A stretch of DNA of 39,254 nt, taken from the NCBI GenBank assembly GCA_002633005.1, contig NMRA01000013.1, forward strand, positions 2,341 to 41,594. Reading direction: 5' to 3'. The notes beneath the pieces are model-generated. The model made no database searches. It was not told the DNA's origin and saw nothing but the letters and a program-made list of their open reading frames with translations. A program made the translations under genes and the position numbers. Below, one piece after another: positions 9,954 through 21,900 of the stretch. This DNA comes from Phoronis australis (Eukaryota > Phoronida > Phoronidae). Within the stretch, counting starts at the first letter, position 1; the number at the start of each line of letters is the position of its first letter.

Positions 9954-12900
9954 AAAGCAACAAGAATGAATCAACTGAAATTTTGGGATACAATGACATC
10001 CTCGAAAGAAAAATTCATGTGCGTGAAATGAGTGCAACTGGGAGACTGCTATTAAAGGTAATGTACGTGAAATGTGTGTTGATGAAATAGACAGTGGGGT
10101 AATATAGAACAGAAAACCTAGTTTGTTGAGAATGCCACTTCTGAGTTACAATGCACAATACTTGACCAAAGCTTAGATAGAAGTAAAATGACGTATTATA
10201 ATGAAGCAACTAGCTAATTGCCCTCAGAAATGCACAGAGAGTTCAGTTGAACAAATGTATATGCAATGATGGCAGCATTATTTTGTTATTACCGAACAGC
10301 TCATTAGCTACATAATACCACATAAGATCTCACGCTATCAGCAACCCAGAGTTAATAAAAGTTATGTCAAACCAAAGAACAATTGCAAAAGACACCTAAC
10401 TTCGCAACACTGTTTCTCGGAAATGGCTCATCGGATTCACTTGCAACATTCAGATATTATGCTTTGCGCACTGCTCTTCAAAATGTTTATCAGGAATTGT
10501 TTTTAAAATGTCCCACTTTTGTAAAATAAGGATTTCTCGTGTTTGTTTATGAAAAAAAATCAAAGTTGGATAAAACAAAGAAGACGCGATAATTTAGAAA
10601 ACTACAACAATTTTTGAGAATTTATCTTGATTATTCTGATCAAACAAAATTTGGTGAATGTATTGACCGTTGTTTACCTACCAGTATGAATGCAAATTTC
10701 TTTTTTGGTAAATTTTACTAAAATTGTTCGGTATTGTGGGATGGAACTTTGTCAGCTAAAAATGCAAAAAATTTTGCTTGCTTGATTTTTCACCAGATCT
10801 TGCATCATAGTACCGAGTATATTCTTGAATTTGGTTTGGGTTTGCGATGAAATTTAAGTTGCAATTTTCATTCTCGGGATTTCCTTTAAAAACAGTTCAC
10901 GGCATTTTGCAGGGACGATTTCTATAGGAGAACAGAAGACTTACAGAAGTCCTCTTCTCTCTTGCATGCCATGAATTAAGGTCTTGTTTTGCACAATCAC
11001 TTACAATTATTGAAGACAGTATATTTCAATTCTTCTAAAAGGTTTTCAACGCATGGGAACTAACTCAATCCCACAATCTTGATTTTCAAACTTTTGGAGG
11101 AATACCTCACCATCACATACAATGCTTTTATGAAACTCGGAAGCAGCATGCTTACTGCAGCTCATTTTATACCTCATTCTGTAAATGGTCGATTGACAAG
11201 TGAAGGTGATTAAATGCCGGCTTGCTAAGGTGGACGCCGGGGGAGGGGACCGTAGAGTTCGTACCTAATGCATGCCCCCCATGCGAGAAGGAATATTGTG
11301 AGACCGATTTTGTGAGCATAAAGAGCCGAATGCCGTTGTCGTTTTTAGCCACCTAAACAAAGCGAATTGATGTATCAACAAACCCTGAAGTGTACAATTA
11401 GTATTCTCCACCGACTTTTGAAGTATCGCAACTTACTGAAAGATCGCAAATTAAAAAATAGTAAAACACCGATTTTTATTATTTTCTTTATCTCTTTAAT
11501 TTTTCTTTCTCACAAAACTCAAAATAGTTTACATGTACATGTATGTGAAAAAATGCTTTAATAATGCAAAGCAAAAACAAATGCACTATGTTCATATCAT
11601 TCCACTGAACAAATGCCTTCTAGTTCTTCCCTGCACTCCATTTGCTAAAGATCGCATATAGGCCTACCACTGCAGGTAAAGGAAAAAGTGTTTTAAAACG
11701 TGGTGTAGTCTTATTGTAACAACAGATTTCACAGGAATGACAATCGCCGCAGATTTCTTCTTGTTCACAAAGGGCGACCTGGCTATTTCTACAAGAAATT
11801 ATGTCCTGCTTCAGGTGTTCTTATTAACAGTCACCATTTTATAGTAAAGAAGTGACTTGCTGGATCCAATTAGACAGGATATTTTGCAGTGGACGGGTCA
11901 GCAAAAATTGAATTTATTTTGCATCATGGAGTACATGGTTCAAAAATAGTGAAGAAGCACCAACACGCGTATTAACAAAGCTTGCAAATGGTTCCAGGTA
12001 ATCAATGCAATAGGCCCACATGCGGTACAGCGTGTACGAGTCCGACTGCAATTAACAATCAATTAATCACTTTATAGAATCCCTCTCAAATATGACTGAA
12101 AGTCCAGGCAGAAAGGCACATGAAGGAACGTGCTAAATAGGAACAGTTAACCATATGACGATGATAAATACAATTGATAAACCATAGAACTATAAGAAGT
12201 TCCATGGATAAAGAAACTACACCTTCTCATTTCAAATGCGCTTTTCTACTTGAGATTCATGGTGTTGTAACGGGATTTTATGACTGCCTTCCTGTGTCCT
12301 TGATTCTCTTAACGACATAATTTTCGTACAGCGCCTAACCGGGTCTTCAGCATACATGTACAAGATCTTTACGTCATGTTATTGTGGAACACTGGCATGT
12401 GTGTTCTTGTCGTACAGCTGGTCACCCTACACTGTAGCTGGATTTCCATGGCTAAGTAGAATCTGTCTAGTTGTTACTGTGCCTAAGACGCCGGCTCTAT
12501 CCAGGCATTATCTATGCCAGAATACTCTATGGACATCCGAAGATCTCTCAGAGATGCCATTACGGCAAGCAATTCCCCAATTCTTGGAATCACTGTTTGC
12601 CTACGTTCAGGTATAGTATCTACATGTAGGAGCTGCGCAACCCTCTGGTATAGACCCATATCACATGAAATGACAGTTGGATGAGCTTCGTCAACAACCA
12701 GCCTCCTCAACTGGCTCGTCTGCATAACAACTGTTAGCAGGGTCGACCACTCGTGGGACCCCTCTTGAAGAAGTGGTAAGGCACCAATCTCAGTGGGAGA
12801 CTGGCTTGTAGAGATCAGTGATCCTTTTGTTCTCGTCATTCATCAACAGGCTGGTTACTACCAAACTGATCTGCTATCCGACTGTCAAACGCAAAATGTA

Positions 12901-15900
12901 TTTCCAGTGAGTGGGGCAGAGCTGGATTCCAAAGTAAACATGGGATATGATATCGAAATCTTCAAAAGTATGTCTCAAATGTCTTTTCAGAAAGACATAG
13001 ATATATACCATAAATAAAGGTTAACCTGCATTTCTCTGGTTCTTTAAATATTTTCTGGGATTTTGTAGCTGCTATAAATAATGCTTTGGAATTCCTAACC
13101 CCACAAAATGCGGGTGCAGCCATTAAAACTCATTCTCAGTGACCCAAGGGCGGAGATATTGGGCAAATCTACAATATTTTAACGGCGCTATTTTGAAAAT
13201 CCGAGAGGGCCGCCAAGATGGCAGCCAGAAAATGCAATCAATTATTTTTTGATTTGTCATTCCTTGAGGTTACCAAAAAGGTATAGTTTCTACTTTCCCC
13301 CCAAAAAGTCCAATGTCAAAATTTGGACACAGTGAACCTCACTATTACGTGCGAATTGTGGAAATGACGAAAACGTACATGAACATGTACACAGTGGCGC
13401 TGCCGGATTCTAATCGAAAACAGGTTCCACGTTGTTGGGTTTATTTTGAAAATTGTTTCACCTGCGTATGGTTACCTGCTACGAAGAAACTTATCAACAT
13501 TTCCTTGAGACAGGATTGTTGAAGGAAGAAGCTAAGGCAGAAACATGAGAAACAACTATGTTGATTTAACAAGACAATTAGTCTAACGATACGGGTGGTT
13601 ATTAACCTTAATTCTCCAGGTACCGCCAGCTTTTCATTTGGCCCCATCTGAGTACACTTTGAGTAACAGCATGACTGGGATGAGATTGTATGCAGATCAT
13701 CGGTCCTAGCCTTTCTGTTGACTGTATACTGGAGGGTAACAGGTCACTACTCCCAAGGTCTACTACTCTAGTCCACTGCTCCGAAAACCGGCTACTCCAA
13801 AACGTTGTCTTTATTTTTTTACTCGATCTTCCTAAATTTTCTCCCAATTTCACTAATGGGTTATTAATTTGTTACTTTCTAACAAAATTCCCACACAAAA
13901 TGTAACTTTTTGACAATGAAGTCCAATGGCTTGTTTCTGCCGTTTCTACTGTTTTTTGTAGTTAACGAATCTTGTATCCTATCGTTGCTTGACAAAGAGA
14001 AAATGTATCATTTTATTGTTATGAAATGAAACAAATTTTATTACGTTCATATTTGGTGGAGACGTGGGTTTCGTCGGAGTAGTGTTTTTTATTTTTTCGG
14101 AGTAGTACATGTAGGCCTTCGGAGTAGTTTTTTTGGAATAGTGGACAGTAACAATACTGGACGCTTAAGCAACTGCTGAGCTGATGAGCATTTCTACGCC
14201 ATATGGTTTCTTTAAAGTGTGCCGATACAACTCTCATGAAACTCATGAACACAATGTTTGACAAACTATACTTTGCATAACCATCATTTTGCAAATATAT
14301 CGATCTTGAAACTAGTGAAAATTTAATAAGATTAAAAACTAAATACCAGAAGGCTGTTAGGTAGTTTTGACCTTTGACCTTTAGTTTAACCTTAAAATGA
14401 TCTAGCATCAATAAAACAACATCGAAAATCGACTCCTAATCCAAGAAAATGGTATAAACAATGCATTATATGACCCTGTTAGACATCAAGTTGAAAAAAA
14501 CAAAGTGGTCCGAAATTCAAAATAGCTCCATTAGCCATCTTGATTTGCAAAAATTGCAAAAAGTACAACCAAGCTAAATTTTTTCTCCAGATCATATTTA
14601 ATATATTTAAACAAAAAACTTTTCAGTAATCAACATTGCAGGGTTCATTGTGGCGCAACAGTCATTCGCAAACCCAAAAACCACTTCTCTTCCGTGCAAG
14701 GAATAAACTGAGAACGAAAAATAAAAAACAATTAAATACAGGTGCTCTGGTACATGTTGTGCCAGACGTGCATGGGCCATTCAAGTGATTGCACTGATCA
14801 CCAGAAATAATTTTTATACGTTATTAATTTTTGCATAGAACTGAGCTGGGAAGCTACAGAACTGACTCAAAATTCTATAGCTAGCAGCATGCCCCAATCC
14901 AGGGGCGGTTCCGGGATTTTGTGAGTTAGGGGGGCAGGGCAGAGTATTAGCCAGGGTTTTACCCGTCAGATATTCCCATCCCNCCCCGCCACTGCAATGG
15001 AACTCGAAATATTGATCTTGAGTAAAAGCATGGGACACTTAATCCACTAGGCTACACTTTCACCTCTTTTTTGCTGTTTAGTATGTGGTACTTGGTTTAT
15101 GTCAAAAGCTCATTTGTTGAACATACCGTGAATTCATAGCCGCTTTTAGAAACGCCTCCACGTTCAATTTTACTAGTAGCCCAAAACTCACTTGTGACCA
15201 CTAATGTTAGGAAAAGCTCGTTTGAATACACCAACTGAGAAATAGAGCCACCCCGACGCCTTCGTTGTTACAAAGCCGGAAGTTAATTGCATTTTGCTTA
15301 CACACGAAGCTCATTCTGTCTTATCATAAAAAAGTTAGTAAAAGTGTTTTAAATTTTGACGTGATCAAGCTCACACTTTGCTCGTCATCAGCTGGCAGTC
15401 TGGCAATTTACATCTATCGTCGCTGTGCATCTGCTCTCTATCTTTTTGATTACATGCCATCGTCACCAAAACAATTTTGATAACCTTGAACTGATACTAA
15501 TTACACAACCAATCACCATAGACACAAAAAGTAATCGCTATGTAATACGAAATTAGGTCATGTTCCCTGTGGCCCTTTGAACATACCTTGCTTGGACACG
15601 TACATGTATTCGTTTTTATCGATGTAGGATTACGCTGGTCATACCTTTACCTTTGTTTTATAGGAAATCGGAAGTCTTACAATGATAACCTACAAGTGTC
15701 TGGCACAGAGACTCAACACGACTGTCCTGAAAGAAACGGAATATCGTGGTATGCAGCAACTTTTTTGACAGTCAGTTCTTGCGTCGGTATTGGAGTGTTG
15801 GAGCTTCCATGGGCCTACAATGTTGCTGGAGGCTTACTGCCTGCCAGTATAGTGCATTATGTAAGTAAGATCGCCCAGTATAACTCATTATGTAAGCATT

Positions 15901-18900
15901 ACCTACATTGTTGTATTAGTCAAATTGGGGTCTCACCCGTCATGATCACAAACTAACATCTAATGCACAAGCGAGCTATCATTTCAAGAGGGAAAATGTT
16001 AAAGGTGAGAATGAGGCGAAGGTGACAAGACATTGGTTCTGCTAGGAGAACAATAGCCTAATCTTGAACAGGTCGTTTTAGATCTGTGCATTCAACGGTT
16101 CAAAAACAAATTGTAACGCCTAGCTACTTGTTCAAGGAATTTTGTTTCAAAAGTACACAGACTTTATTCTTTTTAGCGTAATAAGTAAGCCGAATATGCT
16201 GTAAATTTGTATCAAGTTGATTTCATCTTGCCCCTTATACATGTATGTATCCAAACTTTATCCCCTAAACGATGGGTGCAATACAGCAATTGTTTACCGT
16301 ATTGCACCAAACATTGTTCCGGGTACCGAACTCGGACATCGGTTTCGGTCGATCTTTATACGCGGAATAATGTCTCGTGGGCTATTATTTGATCTACGCA
16401 TCTCGTGGTACATTTTGTGTGTGTATTAGTGATCTCGGAAATTCTTTTCGCTTGATGACTGAGATGGATACGCTTAACATGAACATAACGCCGTACAACA
16501 CAAACAATTAGATATTACCGCGAAACAAAGGAGTTCGCTTATCATCAGTTCGGTGAACATCTCGAAAACGAAGCTATTGGATAGACTCTTACCACACGAT
16601 GTTCCTTTTTACCCCATGGATGGTTAAGCGAAGGTAGTCACTGGTAAGTGCTAATAACTTTCGGCGCGATGATTGACTGGAGAATGCGAGACAAGATAAA
16701 GGCTGTTTTACTTCACGCACTGTAGTTAAAGCTTCATTTCACATTGTTGGCTGGCTAAATATCAAACTTGGAGTTTTACTCGCATAACAACGGTGTCATA
16801 ATTTGCCTTAGTGTGATAGGATTCTATTTGCGTTACCAACAACGACTCAAAAAAAAAACAGTTCGGAGTTTATTGAGGATGGCCAAGTCTGTAATTGCGA
16901 ATTCAAAAATGCCGCATGAACAAATTGCTCGTCACTTGAGTTTCCGACTTTTTCGGAAACAATTGAAGACCGGAAGACCGTGATGATGTATATAAAATCG
17001 AAGCGTCTAGGTTGAGAATGTAACACTGACAAATAAACGGAGCGAGATTTAACTACGTTCCGTCGGGAATAAATAAACATGCACACTGTACATGTAAGTC
17101 GGATACTGAAGCAATAGGCCTTTTGCGAGTTTATAACAATAACGCGAGATTATGTGAGACTAAACTGTGACGTCACGGGAAGTGGGGCAAAAGCTTGTCG
17201 TTTGGTCATTTGCCCAATACGGTAGCAGAGTGTATTCTGTTATTGTCTTCGAGTTTTTAGCCGTTTAGTTCGAAAAATGCCCAAAAACATTGCTGTTATG
17301 GCAAATGAACTTCAGATTCGCACTACAATACGTTCTATCGCGTTCTGTACTAATTTCGTCCCGTGTATTTCAAANTATTTTGGTGCAATTTTCTAACTAG
17401 TTTAGGAAGTTCAGGGGACCCATTCCAAGAAATTGACTTGAGTTCGTTTTTGACTTAACTCTAAGATTTGTCTCAGCTTCCAAACTTCGAAACTTCCACA
17501 TGCGATAAGTAAGTCGAACTTAAGGTAAAACTTAAATAAAAAGCTTACGTCAAACTTAAGTGCACTTTCCTGGAACGGATTTAAGACAAACTGAAGTTTT
17601 ATTTAAAAGTAGTTGACTTATACTTAATAAGATTTGTCTTAATTAAGTATTCTTTGAACGGGCCCCAGATATTAAAGAAATCGGTCTGTTTGCTTCCAAT
17701 CTTCCAGAGTTCAGTGACTGTATCGCGAGTAGAAACATCTAGCCAAAATCACGTTCTCATTTAAAATCTCACATAATCTCACGAAGTCTTGCTTTTTAGT
17801 GAGATCCCAGCGTAGGACCTGGCGTTACCGAACTCTACCCAGGAGTAGACGATAGTTAGGTTCAAAGTTCAACAATTCGATTACAATTGTTTACAACGGG
17901 CACTAACTTCTATATTTTGTGACTAGTTTCAATTGAAAGCAACCTCTACCTGACTAATGTGGCAGGTACATCTATGTGGTTTTACGCCTGCTTCCATTAA
18001 GCAACCTGCATGAAACTTCACCTCAGCCCATTTCCTAATTTTCGAATGATTACGATTAGTACAGCAAACAGTGGTGACAAGTACATGTATGTTTTATGCC
18101 AACTCCCTTATCTGTCGGGAAATGTAGCTACTTTTTACGTTTGTTATCGTCATTTTTGTCTTGGCGTCCAGGCGTCCGGCGTCCACTGATGTATCTCCTA
18201 AAACCATTGCAGGAACTTATTGAAATTTGGCACGTGTGTTCGTATAAAGCTGGCGACAGCTGAGTTTCGCACATATAGTTTGACCGCTGGGCCCCTTAGT
18301 GGCAATTAAATTTTAACGTCTGCCCTTGTATCTTCTGAGTTCCTTGATGGATTTTGAAGAAATTCAGATCAGCAAATATGTTTTTATTAAGGAGACAACG
18401 ATAATGTTCCATTTTCAGATTTGGCGTATTGTACGCCACATTGCAGCCGCATTTGTTACTTTTGCGTCCGTTTTCTGACCTCTGCCTCTCTATCTGCCAA
18501 ACTGCTCATGGATCAGTATGAAAACTTAAGACAACCAACATTGATTTTGGACTCGTCCGACTATTGGGTCGCTCTCCAGAGCGATTTTGTTTGTTTAGCG
18601 TCTGTGGCCGATTCTCCTTAATCCTTTGAAAGAACTTTGTAAAATTTGAAAGATGTGGTTGTGCAGGTAGAGCCGAAGACAGACGGTAGGTAACGCTTGA
18701 CGAACTGATAGAAATACTACTGTGCCCCCTAGTGGTATTTTTTTCATTTGGCTGTGTATCGCCGTACTTCATTCATTAATGTATTGTCATGAAATTCGGA
18801 AAGTAGAACTGTACTACGCTTCTGATAATGAGAATGCCTTCCCATCGTCGGACGGATTTGATTTCTTTGCGCTACCTAATAGCCATTTAAATAACTTGAC

Positions 18901-21900
18901 GTACATTTTTGACGTCCGCCTGTCTATCTGCCAAACCACTCAAAGGACCATTAATAAAATTAACGGTTGTGTTCCTGATGCAAGGACCGAGGTTGACGTT
19001 GAATTTTGCATGGTTTTGACTACTCTGGGGCTCCTAAGGGCAATTAAGACTTTTTGTGTCTGCAGCTGTATCTCTTTGACACTTTGAAGGACCTGTGGCA
19101 GTTTGGCGGATACGCTCCTAAAGAGGTGCCAACAGATGACGATAAGTTCCAGAACAATCGGAATATAACTGTGCCCCCTAGTGTCAATTTTAGTCATTTA
19201 TACGTTTGTCTCTACATCTTTGGAGTTCTTTAGCTTATTTTCATGAATTTGTCAAAAAGGTGTGCTACTGCGATGACGCTACCTTCCTATTTCGAACAGA
19301 TGTGGCATATTCTTCGCCTTCTAGTAGCCGTTTTTATCCTACTTAACACCTGCAGAATCACACCGTTTGCGGTGCTGTCGTGGGCGCATTTCAACTCCCT
19401 GCCTTGCCTTCTAATGAAACTAAGAAGTATTGCATCGAATTTTCCAAGACGTAATGCTGCTCCCCTTGGTAGTGTTTTATTTTATGTGAGTCTTCGAAAG
19501 CGTTTATATGTAGAAAATAAACATCAAATCTTTCGATCTATTGAAATACAGAATCAACATTTTTCCTAACTGTGACTAATATAACAACCGTTACTGGTCA
19601 AATTAAATGGCTCGCCAATTTGCCACTGTTTAGTAATCCATGATCCACGTTGAAAGCGCGCTGGAGATTAATCGCACTCATTGATTACATTCTGCCAAAT
19701 GAGTTGGCAACTCAAGTCACGTCACAGGGAATGTGCACTTTCACCATTTTTGAATTCGCGATTTCAGGGTTGACCAACTTTGGAGTGTTTTCTTAAGTCA
19801 CTTGGAGGTTATGGAAATCAAGTCCTACCATAGTATGGAATGTCATGAGACCGGTTTTATGAGCTTAACAGACTAGATTCATTTTTCCTTTTTTGGCATT
19901 AACTATTGAGAAATGCAGTTCTGAAAGTCAAATTGAACTACATACGTACATGCATAAGTATAATAATCATGATTTTCGAAACAACAACGTTACTGGCTCC
20001 ATATAACAATGCTTTTACTTTAACTTTAGGTGGCGTTAGCCTTAGTGACGGGTGGATTGGTAATTTTGATACACATTGCCAACATAACTCAGGCCTGCTC
20101 GTACCAAGAGGCAATGTTGCTAACCCTGGGAAACCTTGGACATAAAGTATGCATCATTACTTTGGTTGCTGAGGGTGCCATGGAATGCGTTGTTCTTTTG
20201 GTGGTAGCCGGAGACTACATTGAGAAATGTGAGTTATTGAAAACTCCTATAGGATTGAAACTGCATTGTTGACTGTTATATAGGAAGCCCTTCGTCCCAC
20301 TTTCCGCAAACATCACGTTGTTACAATCTAAACAACGCATGCATACTCTGGAAACTTGTGCATGCCTGATCCTTGCATCGTGATTCGATGACATGACGGA
20401 CAATTTCGCCGTGGACATTGGATGAGACTGAATACCGAATACAAGGAGGGTCGAGTGTTAAAGGTGTACTTGCATGCCCTTTGTTATACTAATGTATAAC
20501 AGAAACTAAACGACAATCCTACATGCATTTGAACATCATTAACGCTAAACAAACTGAAGTTGTATTCGCTGACAACTTGTAAATGTGAAAACAAAAACCT
20601 GCTAACAGGTGACCTTTGCATTAATGGCGTACTTTGGGGGCTCACATAGGCCGCACTATTATTCTCCAACACCACGTTACGATAGTTACTGGACATGGTT
20701 GAATAATTTACGGTGGGTAATTTTGACACAAAACTCGTTCTTAAACATTTGACCATTTTCAACGTTCCTCATATTCACATCGTCGCTACATGTTATGTAA
20801 CTAATTTGAAAGAGACATCACAGAGATAAGAAATTAGCGTGCAAGTTCCATCTTAACGTCACAGTCAGTGCAAGACAAATTTCGCAATGCAGTTTTCAGT
20901 GTCATGCTAGGTCGTATCATTACAGTGATTTGTCACGAAAAAAATCATATTTTGAGTTGACTTTCACGAAGTCGACACAGGTGAACTGAGAGAAAAGGTG
21001 ATTAAATGACGTATCCGACAGAGACAGTCGAAAATCTCGGGGAGGAGCTCGTGCAGTATGTTCACTACCCCAACTGAAGACAAAAGCCGGTGAAATGTAG
21101 ACACCATTGGATGCTTTGTGCCACATTGAGCATATGGGAATTGAAGTTGCATTCCGTAAGAGCAAACATGCACATAAATTTCACCATTATGGCATTCAAC
21201 GCAGAGGTTGAGAGACATTTTTCAGTACCAAAACGAACAAAAACTTAACGGCGGTCGTGCTTGTCTCGTGTCTACAGGACTAGCAGTTTTGTGAATTGAA
21301 TGTGACTTGATGCGAAGTATAAACTCCAGGGTTTGTTGAAGGCCAGAAAACTTCTGTTTTAACTTTGCAGTAGAGCAGCAGTAAATTGGAAAGTGTGTTA
21401 TAGAAGTTACGGCCCAGTAACATATTTGTGCCGTGGACCCCGCTGTTGTTTCACACGGCCCTGAATAGTTGCATGTGTACGTTTTATTGATAGACGTACC
21501 TCATTCACACCCAGGCCCCATGTTGCAGAACTTGTCGGGGGACGTGGGGATGAGAAAATATCACTCTGCTTGCATATGTAGCTGTTCTAAATACGTGCCA
21601 AACCTTTTGTTAGTGAAACTATTCATCCTGTGGTAATGGATATCATACAGTCATTCCTAAGATGCATTGTAAAATTGATGAAAATGTCAGTTCTGGAGTC
21701 ATACGATTGCAGCTGCAGAAATGCGGATGACTGGAATTTTCAAAGGGAAATAATGGCTGAATGCGATACTTGCATAAGGAGGAGTGTTGGGAGCACTTTT
21801 GAAATGCTTGCTGCCCACAGGGTCCAAATTACATTTGTATTCGAAGATACAGTCGAGTCAACATCTAGCTGCGCTAGACTGAGTTGACTACTGTCTTGTT

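Larger units (their letters stand above)
4170..15663 (+). other. Intron 1 of the transporter gene (11.5 kb)
   Basis: The intron opens with GTAAGT and closes with TATAG. It holds two tandem SINE-like units, a reverse transcriptase fragment on -, a complete non-autonomous Kolobok-type element, a long TG microsatellite, a decayed coding fragment on - (12.36-12.84 kb), a MITE and a SINE head. I see nothing recognisable in 4170-5290, 5900-6050, 6120-6780, 8475-9870, 9950-12350 or 12850-14890 beyond AT-rich unique sequence and short chance frames. Confidence 0.8.
15861..20029 (+). other. Intron 2 of the transporter gene (4.2 kb)
   Basis: It contains a 259-bp TIR element (17411-17669), one arm of a distant inverted repeat (17741-17833) and a degenerate 435-bp tandem repeat (about 18170-19250). 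Nothing recognisable in 15861-17400 or 19250-20029. Confidence 0.75.

Noticed and set aside
9840-10037. Minus-strand frame with a long His-Thr repeat
   Set aside because: It is a direct product of the TG microsatellite.
14170-14200. CTGATGAG hammerhead-like core
   Set aside because: No GAAA strand or closing stems at the required distance.
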